NCBI GenBank assembly: GCA_035293985.1
Contig: DATGLS010000014.1
Location: forward strand, 62,001 to 126,000
Source: JAVDCA01 sp035293985
GTDB taxonomy: Bacteria; Pseudomonadota; Alphaproteobacteria; Rhizobiales; Xanthobacteraceae
Reading direction: 5' to 3'
DNA: 64,000 bases
Shown here: piece after piece, positions 1 through 7,295 of the stretch
Layout of the letters: each line of letters begins with the position of its first letter
How positions within the stretch are numbered: the stretch's first letter is position 1
Made by a program: the position numbers and the translations under genes
The notes under the pieces: model-generated
Told to the model about the DNA's origin: nothing
Database searches by the model: none
The model's input: the letters and a program-made list of their open reading frames with translations, nothing else

Positions 1-191
1 AGATGGGTCGCGCCGATGTCGCCTACCGCGGCATAATCGACGGCGCCGAGCAGATCGAGCGAATGATGCGTCACGCCCGTCACGCCGGGATCGCGGCGTC
101 CCAGCGTGTGGACCTCGGCGCCGGACGCCATCAGCGGCCGCACGATCTCGCGACCGATGAACCCAGTGGCACCGGTCAACAGGACACGCAT
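1..191 (-). CDS. NAD(P)-dependent SDR epimerase/dehydratase, N-terminal part (runs off window)
   Basis: Only the first 63 or so codons are present. Translation from the ATG at 191-189 gives MRVLLTGATGFIGREIV, the classic Rossmann start of extended short-chain dehydrogenases (TGATGFIG is the TGxxGxxG dinucleotide-binding motif), followed by a second strand ending near LGRR. The start overlaps the stop of the upstream methyltransferase by one base (TGATG), so the two are translationally coupled. The family acts on nucleotide-activated sugars, which fits the surrounding sugar genes, but the substrate-defining C-terminal half lies outside the window. The reaction (epimerase, 4,6-dehydratase or 4-ketoreductase) cannot be assigned. 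Confidence 0.85.
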   Translation of the reverse strand, partial: MRVLLTGATGFIGREIVRPLMASGAEVHTLGRRDPGVTGVTHHSLDLLGAVDYAAVGDIGATH

Positions 192-1414
192 CAGGCGACA
201 CGCAACGACGGCACGGCGACGACGAAACGCGCGCCCCACTCGCGCGCATAAGCAAGCTGAGCCATCACCTCGTCCTTCAGATTCCATGGCAGGATCAGGA
301 TCAAGTCGGGGCGATCCTCGTGCAGCCTCGCCTCCGCGACGATCGGAATGCGGCTGCCGGGCATGAAACGGCCGGCCTTGGCGGGATTGCGGTCGACCAC
401 ATACCGGACGAGATCGGAGCGCACGCCGGCGAAATTGAGCAACGTGTTGCCCTTGGCGGCCGCCCCATAGGCCGCAACCAGCGCACCATCGCGTCGCGCG
501 TCGAGCAGGAAACGCACGAGCTCATCCTTGACCGTCTCGGCCGCTTGCTGGAAGCCGGCATAGAACCCGCCCGACGCGACGCCTGCATCGGCTTCGCGCT
601 TGCGCAGCGCCACGAGCCCGGTTGTCGCGGCATGCCGGCCGCCGCTGCGCTGGGCGAAAACGCGCAGGCTGCCGCCATGGGTCGGCAACTGCTGCACGTC
701 GAACACCACAAGCCCGTTGGCGGCAAAGATGCGCTCGACGGCGAGCAGCGACAGGTATGAGTAGTGCTCGTGATAGACCGTATCGAACTGGCACTCGCGG
801 ATCATCGCCACGAGATGTGGAAACTCGAAAGTGGCGACGCCGCCCGGCTTGAGCAGGCGGGCAAACCCGGCGACGAAATCGTTGATGTCGGGCACGTGCG
901 CCAGCACGTTGTTGGCCGCGATCAGGTCGGCACTGCGCCCTTCGGCGACGAGCCGCTCGGCGAGCGCGACGCCGAAGAACTCCGGCACGATGTCGATGCC
1001 CTTGGCGCGCGCCGCCGCTGCGGTGCTCGCGGTCGGCTCGACGCCATAAGCCGGGATCCCGGCCTGCCGCACGTACTGCAAGAGATAGCCGTCATTGGCA
1101 GCGACCTCGGCCACGCATGAGCCTGCGCCGAGATCGAAACGCTCGATCATGTCGCCGACATATCGCTGGGCGTGCGCGAGCCATGACGTCGAGAACGAGC
1201 TGAAATAAGCGTAGTCATCGGTGAACAGCGCCTCGCGGCCGGCGAAGTCCTCGGTCTGCGCCAGCCAGCACGACTCGCAGACGAGCAGCCGCAGCGGATA
1301 CCACGCCTCCGGCTGGTCGAGGCGGGCGGCGTCCAGATAGGCATTCGACGGCGGCGCGGTGCCGAGATCGAGGAAGCGCCTGGTCAGCGACGTTCCGCAG
1401 TGGCGGCATTTCAC
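191..1414 (-). CDS. Zinc-finger SAM-dependent sugar C-methyltransferase
   Basis: A 407-residue cytosolic enzyme. It opens with a Cys-X2-Cys pair at residues 3 and 6 and a second at 46 and 49, the zinc-binding N-terminal domain of NDP-hexose C-methyltransferases (TylC3/NovU type). A SAM-binding stretch follows (VAEVAANDGYLLQY, about 101-114), and the C-terminal third carries the Rossmann-like extension of this family. I take the GTG at 1414 as start: it overlaps the stop of the RmlC-like gene (GTGA) and places the first Cys pair at the expected spot; a longer reading to 1495 would intrude on that gene. The likely role is transferring a methyl group to C3 of a 4-keto-6-deoxy sugar nucleotide, giving a branched sugar. 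The exact sugar is inferred only from context. Confidence 0.85.
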   Translation of the reverse strand: MKCRHCGTSLTRRFLDLGTAPPSNAYLDAARLDQPEAWYPLRLLVCESCWLAQTEDFAGREALFTDDYAYFSSFSTSWLAHAQRYVGDMIERFDLGAGSCVAEVAANDGYLLQYVRQAGIPAYGVEPTASTAAAARAKGIDIVPEFFGVALAERLVAEGRSADLIAANNVLAHVPDINDFVAGFARLLKPGGVATFEFPHLVAMIRECQFDTVYHEHYSYLSLLAVERIFAANGLVVFDVQQLPTHGGSLRVFAQRSGGRHAATTGLVALRKREADAGVASGGFYAGFQQAAETVKDELVRFLLDARRDGALVAAYGAAAKGNTLLNFAGVRSDLVRYVVDRNPAKAGRFMPGSRIPIVAEARLHEDRPDLILILPWNLKDEVMAQLAYAREWGARFVVAVPSLRVA

Positions 1415-1971
1415 AGCCTTACTCCCGTAAAGCTCGCCGTCAGATGCGGCCGCGCCGCGTCGCGATCGGACATCGCGGTGACCTGACGCGGCCATGCGAT
1501 GGCGAGGCGCGGATCGAGCGGATGGAGCCCGTCCTCCGCGGCGGGCACATACGGCGCGGAGTGAAAATAGAGGAGCTCGGCGCCGTCACCGAGCGTCTGG
1601 AACCCATGGGCGAAGCCGGGCGGAATCAGCATGGCGGCGCCGTTGGCGCCCGAGAGCTCGTGCATCACCGACCGCAGCAGTGTGGGAGAGCCGGCGCGCA
1701 CGTCGACCGCGACGTCACACACCGCGCCGCGCAGGCACATCACGAGCTTGGCTTCCGCGTGGGGCGGGTGCTGGAAATGCATGCCGCGAATGCTGCCGGC
1801 CTGCGCCGTGACGCTGTGGTTCGCCTGGCGGACCGGCCAGCGCCAGCCGGCGCCGGCGAGCTCGTCATCGCAGAAGAGGCGCGCGAAGGAGCCGCGTGCA
1901 TCGGCGAGCGGATGCCGCACCACGAGACGCGGCCCGTCCGGCATCAGCTCGGTCACGGTGAAGCGGCTCAT
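1411..1971 (-). CDS. dTDP-4-dehydrorhamnose 3,5-epimerase-like protein (RmlC family)
   Basis: The product is 186 residues, the normal length for the RmlC cupin family. The signature RGMHFQ (general base His within RGxHxQ) lies near residues 63-68, and the C-terminal substrate-closing region has the family pattern HSAPYVP...DGLHPLDPRLAIAWP. These enzymes epimerise C3 and/or C5 of 4-keto-6-deoxyhexose nucleotides. Beside a C-methyltransferase and a CDP-glucose pyrophosphorylase it may instead act as a 3- or 5-monofunctional epimerase on a CDP- or dTDP-sugar, so rfbC/rmlC is not asserted. ATG start at 1971; 19 bases separate it from the upstream SDR gene and its stop overlaps the methyltransferase start, indicating one operon. 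Confidence 0.85.
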   Translation of the reverse strand: MSRFTVTELMPDGPRLVVRHPLADARGSFARLFCDDELAGAGWRWPVRQANHSVTAQAGSIRGMHFQHPPHAEAKLVMCLRGAVCDVAVDVRAGSPTLLRSVMHELSGANGAAMLIPPGFAHGFQTLGDGAELLYFHSAPYVPAAEDGLHPLDPRLAIAWPRQVTAMSDRDAARPHLTASFTGVRL

Positions 1972-1990
1972 GACAACCCTCGCGCGGGCA

Positions 1991-2995
1991 TCAGGCCGCC
2001 GCGAGCAGGCCGAGCCGGGTCCGCAGCGTCCGCAGGCGCACGAACTGCGGGCCGCTCCAATCGTCGAGGCCGAAGCCGTGATCGACCAGCTTGCGATGCA
2101 GCTCCTCCATCCCGGTCGCGACGCTGTACTCGAGATGGAAATCGGGAAGCAGCGACTGGAGCAGATCGAACTTGACCCGATAGTTGCGCGGGTCGGCGCC
2201 GACCTCGCCCGTATAGGCGACCTTGGCGGCGGGGATCAGCCGCTGCACCTGATCGCCGATGTCGCGCACCTGATAGTTTTCTCGATTGGCCCCGACATTG
2301 ACCGCCTTGTCGTGCACCCGTTCGCGCGGTGCGGTCATGAAGGCGACGAAGGCGCGCGCGATATCGCGGCAGTGGATCAGCGGACGCCACGGCGAGCCGT
2401 CCGACATGATGCGGATCTCGCCGGTCGCGACCGCGCAGGCCAGCAGGTTGTTCACGACCAGGTCGATGCGCAGCATCGGCGAATGCCCGTAGGCGGTGGC
2501 ATTGCGCAGATAGATCGGCGTGAAGTCGCGATCGGCCAGGGTGGAGACCGCCTGCTCGGTCTCGATCTTCGACCTCGCGTAGGCGGTGAGCGGATTGAGC
2601 GGATCGTTCTCGTCGAGGTCGAGCTTCTCGCCGGCGCCGTAGATCGAGCAGCTGCTGGCGAACAGATAGCGCGGGACACCCGCCTGCTTGGCGAGCCGCG
2701 CCAGCCGGATCGAGGCATCGCGATTGATCGCATAGGTCGCGGCGGCATTCACCTCGCCCATCGGATCATTGGACAGCGCCGCTAGATGCATCACGCAATC
2801 ATGCCGCGCGAGATCCTCGACGGTGACGGCGCGAACGTCCTTGGCGAGGTCGCGGTCGGCCGCGACGACACTTTCCCAAGCGCATCCCTCGAACAGGCCG
2901 AGATCGCATCCGGTCACCGTGTGGCCGGCCTGCTTGAGCAGATCGACGAGGTGCGCGCCGATATAGCCCTTGTGGCCCGTGACGAACACTTTCAT
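1991..2995 (-). CDS. NAD-dependent SDR sugar-nucleotide epimerase/dehydratase
   Basis: A 334-residue extended SDR. It starts MKVFVTGHKGYIGAHL with the TGxxGxxG motif at residues 6-13. HLAALSNDP follows near residue 73, then the catalytic Ser-Ser pair in FASSCSIYG, and YxxxK (YARSK) near residue 142. The ATG at 2995 was chosen over an in-frame start at 3088 because it puts the Rossmann strand at the N-terminus and follows a strong ribosome-binding site (GGGGAGGGAC). The protein most resembles UDP/CDP-sugar epimerases or 4-ketoreductases, and either would suit the branched-sugar pathway here. Upstream lies an AAC-rich stretch (about 3009-3045). Confidence 0.8.
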   Translation of the reverse strand: MKVFVTGHKGYIGAHLVDLLKQAGHTVTGCDLGLFEGCAWESVVAADRDLAKDVRAVTVEDLARHDCVMHLAALSNDPMGEVNAAATYAINRDASIRLARLAKQAGVPRYLFASSCSIYGAGEKLDLDENDPLNPLTAYARSKIETEQAVSTLADRDFTPIYLRNATAYGHSPMLRIDLVVNNLLACAVATGEIRIMSDGSPWRPLIHCRDIARAFVAFMTAPRERVHDKAVNVGANRENYQVRDIGDQVQRLIPAAKVAYTGEVGADPRNYRVKFDLLQSLLPDFHLEYSVATGMEELHRKLVDHGFGLDDWSGPQFVRLRTLRTRLGLLAAA

Positions 2996-3107
2996 CGTCG
3001 GTCCCTCCCCAACAACAACGCCGCCAACAACAACATCGCGCCAACACATGTTCCGGCGAAGTGGCCGCCGGTTCGCCGACAAGAACATGCGCCAAATGAA
3101 ACCGCGT

Positions 3108-3878
3108 TCACCAGCGCTTCCATGGCGCCTTTCCCGAGGCCCACAGCTCCTCGAGCATGTTCTTCTCCCGCAAGGTGTCCATCGGCTGCCAGAAGCCGTT
3201 GTGCGGAAACGCCATCAGCTCGCCGGTGCGGGCGAGCGTCTCGAGGGGAGCGGCCTCCCAGGTGGTCGCATCGCCGGCGATCTCCTTGAGCACTCGCGGG
3301 CTCAGCACGAAGAAGCCGCCGTTGATCATGCCGCCATCGCCGCGCGGCTTCTCGGCAAAGCCGCGCACCCTTTGGCCGTCGATCTCGAGCGCGCCGAAGC
3401 GGCCGGGCGGGCGCACCGCCGCGATGGTAGCGGCCTTGCCATGAGCCTTGTGGAACGCGATCTCGGCGCCGATATCGACGTCGGCGACACCGTCGCCATA
3501 GGTGAAGCAGAACGCCTCCTCGTCGCGCACATGATCGGCGACGCGTAGCAAGCGGCCGCCTGTTTGGGTCTGCTCGCCGGTATCGACCAGCGTGACCCGC
3601 CAGGGCTCGGCGCGGCCGTTGGAATAGGTGGTCTCGTTGCGCGTGAAGTCGATCGTGAGGTCCGACATGTGCGACTGATAGTTCAGAAAATATTCCTTGA
3701 TGACGTAGCCCTTGTAGCCGCAGCAGATCACGAACTCGTTGATGCCGTGCGCCGAGTAGATCTTCATGATGTGCCAGAGGATCGGCATGCCGCCGATCTC
3801 GACCATCGGCTTCGGGCGCAGGTGCGTCTCCTCCGAGATGCGGGTGCCGAGGCCGCCGGCGAGGATCACGGCCTTCAT
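3108..3878 (-). CDS. rfbF: Glucose-1-phosphate cytidylyltransferase
   Basis: The 256-residue product matches the usual length of RfbF. It begins MKAVILAGGLGTRISEET, the nucleotidyltransferase signature (LAGGxGTR), followed by RPKPMVEIGGMPILWHI (the catalytic Lys of PKP). The internal YGDGVADVDI and the ending FWQPMDTLREKN are typical of cytidylyltransferases rather than thymidylyltransferases. It makes CDP-glucose, the entry to CDP-3,6-dideoxyhexoses and branched sugars such as yersiniose. No CDP-glucose 4,6-dehydratase (rfbG) is recognisable in the window; the truncated SDR at the left edge could be one. The ATG at 3878 follows GGGAGCGG; a GTG at 3893 is possible. The start overlaps the GtrA stop (ATGA). 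Confidence 0.9.
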   Translation of the reverse strand: MKAVILAGGLGTRISEETHLRPKPMVEIGGMPILWHIMKIYSAHGINEFVICCGYKGYVIKEYFLNYQSHMSDLTIDFTRNETTYSNGRAEPWRVTLVDTGEQTQTGGRLLRVADHVRDEEAFCFTYGDGVADVDIGAEIAFHKAHGKAATIAAVRPPGRFGALEIDGQRVRGFAEKPRGDGGMINGGFFVLSPRVLKEIAGDATTWEAAPLETLARTGELMAFPHNGFWQPMDTLREKNMLEELWASGKAPWKRW

Positions 3879-4279
3879 CGCAGCCGCTCCCACGGGGTCA
3901 ACAGATCGAGGATCGCCCAGCGCGCGAGCGCGAAATTCCAGAAGAACACCAGCACTGTCGCGATCGGCGTCGCGACGGCGACCGGCATCGCGAGCCCGCT
4001 GCAGAACAGCACCATCAGGGCCGCCGACACGACGAACCCGCTCACCGCGCCGGCCATGAAGCGCTGCAGGCGTCGCGTCGAATACCGTGTCTCGAACGTG
4101 TAGGCACTGTGGATCGCATAGCCGATCGGCGTCGTCACCGAGAACGACAGCACCAGGGCCGGCGGATAGGGCATGCCCCAGGCCGACGTCGCGATCATGA
4201 TCACGTTGTGCAGGAGCGCGCAGGCGAGGCCCCCGGCGAGATAGCGGGTCGACTGCCGCATGAGGGTGCGCCCGATCAT
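3875..4279 (-). CDS. GtrA-family four-helix membrane protein
   Basis: A 134-residue protein with four hydrophobic segments (roughly residues 13-31, 38-55, 75-95 and 100-120), a size and topology typical of GtrA/DPMS-type proteins. These are thought to flip or bind polyprenyl-phosphate sugars, or to anchor partner glycosyltransferases. It contains the conserved pattern Y-x-H-x-x-YTFETRY after helix 2 and FFWNFALARWAIL in the last helix, as in GtrA proteins. It overlaps both neighbours by four bases (ATGA), between a methyltransferase and rfbF in the glycan operon. A second, unrelated-in-detail GtrA protein lies at 9284-9763. The substrate is unknown. Confidence 0.8.
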   Translation of the reverse strand: MIGRTLMRQSTRYLAGGLACALLHNVIMIATSAWGMPYPPALVLSFSVTTPIGYAIHSAYTFETRYSTRRLQRFMAGAVSGFVVSAALMVLFCSGLAMPVAVATPIATVLVFFWNFALARWAILDLLTPWERLR

Positions 4280-4905
4280 GCGCGCGCCAGCAAGGCGAAG
4301 TTGTTGCGCCATGGCTTGACGAAGGCCCGGGCGATCACCGCGGGCCGGCCAAACGCGTCGGCCAGCAACGTCTCGGCTTCGGGCCGGCGCAGATAGCGCA
4401 CGCGGTCGCCGGTGAGCCAGCGATCGCCGGCATGGCACAGCCAATGGATCGGCGCGGCGGTGCGCTCCCAATCCTTGAAGATCAGCGCGCCGCCCGGCGC
4501 CACAGTCGCGTGCACCGCGGCGAGCAGCTCGCCCCGCATCGCCGCAGGCACGTGGTGGAGCACGTCGGACAGGATCACGAGGTCGAACGCGCCGGGCGCA
4601 TCCGCCGCCACCTGCTGCACGGTGACCTGCTTGAAGGTGACGTGTTCGTGCGGGCCGCGAAACAAGCGGCCGACGCGCGGCGTGATGTCGATCGCCAGGA
4701 TGTCGGCCGCGGGATAGAGGTGCACGAGCCGCTCCGTGACGGCGCCCTCGCCGCACCCGACCTCGAGGATACGGCGCGCCGCCGGCACCCACTCGCCGAT
4801 CTGGCGCGCATAGGCGTCGATATCGACGAAGATCGCGCGATAGAGCGCGGCGATGCGATGCTCGTGACGGCCGAACAAGCGGCGGACGGCGGGACCGAGC
4901 GGCAT
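4276..4905 (-). CDS. Class I SAM-dependent methyltransferase
   Basis: A 209-residue single-domain methyltransferase. The SAM-binding motif I is ILEVGCGEG (about residues 46-54), motif II carries the acidic residue after strand 2 (AIDITP), and FDLVILSDVLHHVP is the conserved post-II region near 107-120. The protein starts at the ATG at 4905, which overlaps the stop of the upstream glycosyltransferase by one base; the upstream extension in this frame is arginine-rich and overlaps that gene. Being in the glycan operon, it probably methylates a sugar or lipid-linked intermediate. The sequence does not show whether O-, N- or C-methylation is involved. Confidence 0.8.
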   Translation of the reverse strand: MPLGPAVRRLFGRHEHRIAALYRAIFVDIDAYARQIGEWVPAARRILEVGCGEGAVTERLVHLYPAADILAIDITPRVGRLFRGPHEHVTFKQVTVQQVAADAPGAFDLVILSDVLHHVPAAMRGELLAAVHATVAPGGALIFKDWERTAAPIHWLCHAGDRWLTGDRVRYLRRPEAETLLADAFGRPAVIARAFVKPWRNNFALLARA

Positions 4906-5906
4906 CACAGGGCTCCCGCAAGGCGCGCCCGCACGCGCGGCAGGACCCGCTCGACGAGGCGCGAGCAATGGAGATAACGCAGCGCGCCGACGGGCCCGAG
5001 AGCCGCCACCGACGCGAATGCTCCCACGAGCTTGCCGAGTTCCCCGCCGGCGGCGGCGGCGATCGCCGAATTGACCGCAATCGAGGCCTCGGCGAGCCGG
5101 CGCACCGCCGCGCGATGCTCGGACGGCACGGCGGCGATGTGACGCTCGACCACGGTGCGCAGCTGGGCAGTGAAATCCGCCGTGTCGCGGCTGCGGATCG
5201 ACGTCGTCGACGAGCCGTGAACACGAAATGCTCCTGTCACCTCGTCGTGATAGACGACATCGCCGCACGCCGCGAGCTTGAGCCAGAGGTCCCAGTCACC
5301 GGTGTACCAGAGATCGAGATCGAGCCCGCCGCAGGCGAGCCAGGCGTCACGGCGGATCACCGGGCTCACCACCGCGACGAAGTTCTGCACCAGCAGCCGC
5401 TCCAGCAACGTGGCGCGATCGAGGGGCGCCGACGTCTCGTCGAGCGGACAGCGGCAGATGCCGAGCTGGCGATCGGCGCGGTCGATGATGGCGGTCGGCG
5501 CGAGATGCAGCACAGCGTCCGGGCGCTCGGCGATCCAGCGGCGCACCGCTGCGAGCCGGCCGGGCAGCCACAGGTCGTCCTGGCACAGCCAGGTGACGTG
5601 ATCGGCGCGGGCGCGAGCGACGCCGAGATTCATTTTCGGCGAGCAGCCGTCGACGCCGGCGGGTTCGATGATGGAGAGCGTCAGGCGATCGGCGAAGCTC
5701 TTCACGATCGCCATGGTGTCGGGCGTGGGGCTCGAGTCGATGATCACGACCTCGACCCCCGCATCAGCGTCGGGCACAACCGAGCCGAGCGTGCGATCGA
5801 GCCATTCCTCGCCGCGGTAGACCGGCAAAATGACCGACAGCCAGGGCCGCGGCGCAGAGGAAGGCGCATGAAAAGCTGGCGTGGGTTTGCTCACGTCACA
5901 TCCCAC
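4905..5906 (-). CDS. Glycosyltransferase family 2
   Basis: A 333-residue GT-A glycosyltransferase. LSVILPVYRGEEWLDRTL at about 24-41 is the GT2 start, VVIIDSSPTPDT the nucleotide-sugar loop, and CQDDLWLPGRL carries the DD metal-binding pair. WYTGDWDLWLKLAACGDVVYHDE is the acceptor-side ED-like segment. The first 20 or so residues are Pro/Ala-rich. The start is a GTG directly after the upstream stop, with AAGGAA five bases before it; a second GTG twelve bases in is possible. It transfers a sugar during assembly of a surface polysaccharide or lipid-linked glycan. The acceptor and sugar are not predictable. Confidence 0.85.
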   Translation of the reverse strand: MGCDVSKPTPAFHAPSSAPRPWLSVILPVYRGEEWLDRTLGSVVPDADAGVEVVIIDSSPTPDTMAIVKSFADRLTLSIIEPAGVDGCSPKMNLGVARARADHVTWLCQDDLWLPGRLAAVRRWIAERPDAVLHLAPTAIIDRADRQLGICRCPLDETSAPLDRATLLERLLVQNFVAVVSPVIRRDAWLACGGLDLDLWYTGDWDLWLKLAACGDVVYHDEVTGAFRVHGSSTTSIRSRDTADFTAQLRTVVERHIAAVPSEHRAAVRRLAEASIAVNSAIAAAAGGELGKLVGAFASVAALGPVGALRYLHCSRLVERVLPRVRARLAGAL

Positions 5907-7166
5907 TCACATTCCTTGACCGCCGGCAGCGGCGCGGCGCTCGGCCGCCTCCTCGATCGCGGGAAGCGGCGGCAAGGCCGGTTCGGGCGCGGCGAGCGGC
6001 TGCACCTGCATGAACTCGGCTTCGTTGCCGCTCACGATGGCGAGCAGGAAGCCGCCGAGGATGTTCTGCGTCCCGATCGCGACCGCACAGGTCCCGATCA
6101 CGGCGGGCAGGACGTTGGCGATCGCAGCGAGGCTGTGGGCCGACCAGTAGGCGACCACTGCGATCAGGATCGCGAGCCCGGCGGCGATGATGGCGAGACC
6201 GGCCACCAGCATGGTTTCGAGCGTGAGCCACGGCGCCAGCGATTGAAGAAAGCGCGGCACTCTCCGATAGCGGTTGCGAATGCCGTAGAGCTGACCGGCG
6301 AGCGCGAGCACGATGCCGATGTGGCTCAGCGTGAGGCTCGAGCCTGCGAGGATCGCCCAGTAGTTGCCGAAGACGGTCGCCTCCGCGTGCGACAGCCAGG
6401 ACACCGTCATGGTCGCCAAAATGGCGAGCGCCAGCGCGCCGAGCACCGCGGCCGGAAGAGCGAACAGCCAGGACGGGCTCAGCATCAGCAGATAGCGCAG
6501 GTGCCGCCAACCATCGCGCCACGGCCGCAGGTGCGGCGGCCGGTCACGCATATCGGGCGAGAGCGTCACCGGCACCTCGGCGACGCGCTCGTCGAGCAGC
6601 GCCGCCTTGATCACCATCTCGCTCGCGAGCTCCATGCCGGAACCTTCGAGGCGCAGCCGCTTGAAGCAGCCCTTGGTCAGCGCACGCAAGCCGCAATGGG
6701 CATCGCCTACATGCACACGAAACAGAAGGTTGAGGATGCCGGTCAGCACCGGGTTGCCGATGTAGCGGTTCTTCCACGGCATTGCGCCCGGCTTGATCTC
6801 ACCCGCGAAGCGCGAGCCCATGCAGAGGTCGGCGCCGTTCATCAGCGCCTCGACCATCGGCACCGCCTCGACGAAATCGTAGGAGCCGTCGGCGTCGCCC
6901 ATCACCAGGTAGCGCCCGTGCGCCGCCGTGAAGCCGCCACACACCGCGGCGCCATATCCGCGCCGCCGCACGTCGACGACGCGCGCGCCCAGCCGATGCG
7001 CGAGCTCGCGGCTGCCGTCGGTGCTGCCATTGTCGGCGACGATGATTTCGCCGGCGAGCGCATGGCGCGCCTCGAGGATGTCGAGCGCGCGCCGCGCCAC
7101 CGCGATGCAGTGGGCCAGCGTGCGCCGCTCGTCGAGGCACGGCATCACGATGCTGACATCGATCAC
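5907..7166 (-). CDS. Dolichol-phosphate-mannose-synthase-like GT2 with C-terminal membrane helices
   Basis: A 419-residue protein. The N-terminal 230 residues form a GT2 domain: VSIVMPCLDERRTL at 4-17, IIVADNGSTDGS at 41-52, VMGDADGSYDF (DxD-type metal site) near 89, and the HCGLRA motif typical of DPM1/GtrB-like enzymes near 156. Four hydrophobic segments follow between about 232 and 372, and then a Pro/Glu/Ala-rich cytosolic tail. Such proteins move a sugar from a nucleotide donor to polyprenyl phosphate, making the donor used by periplasmic GT-C enzymes. The next gene upstream (7296-9068) looks like such a GT-C enzyme, so the pair may work together. Confidence 0.85.
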   Translation of the reverse strand: MIDVSIVMPCLDERRTLAHCIAVARRALDILEARHALAGEIIVADNGSTDGSRELAHRLGARVVDVRRRGYGAAVCGGFTAAHGRYLVMGDADGSYDFVEAVPMVEALMNGADLCMGSRFAGEIKPGAMPWKNRYIGNPVLTGILNLLFRVHVGDAHCGLRALTKGCFKRLRLEGSGMELASEMVIKAALLDERVAEVPVTLSPDMRDRPPHLRPWRDGWRHLRYLLMLSPSWLFALPAAVLGALALAILATMTVSWLSHAEATVFGNYWAILAGSSLTLSHIGIVLALAGQLYGIRNRYRRVPRFLQSLAPWLTLETMLVAGLAIIAAGLAILIAVVAYWSAHSLAAIANVLPAVIGTCAVAIGTQNILGGFLLAIVSGNEAEFMQVQPLAAPEPALPPLPAIEEAAERRAAAGGQGM

Positions 7167-7295
7167 GCAGTCGCTCCAAGCGTTTGGCGTGGCGCGATGA
7201 TGCCCCGGATATCACTAAGGTCGGATTAAGCCCGCGGTTCAAATGCGGCTGCCGGACAGCCCGCTAGGATTTGCTTAACGATATTTCGGCGCGCC

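Noticed and set aside
4968..7229. 753-codon open frame on the plus strand
   Set aside because: Antisense to three glycan genes whose start-stop overlaps and motifs are clear; composition is non-gene-like.
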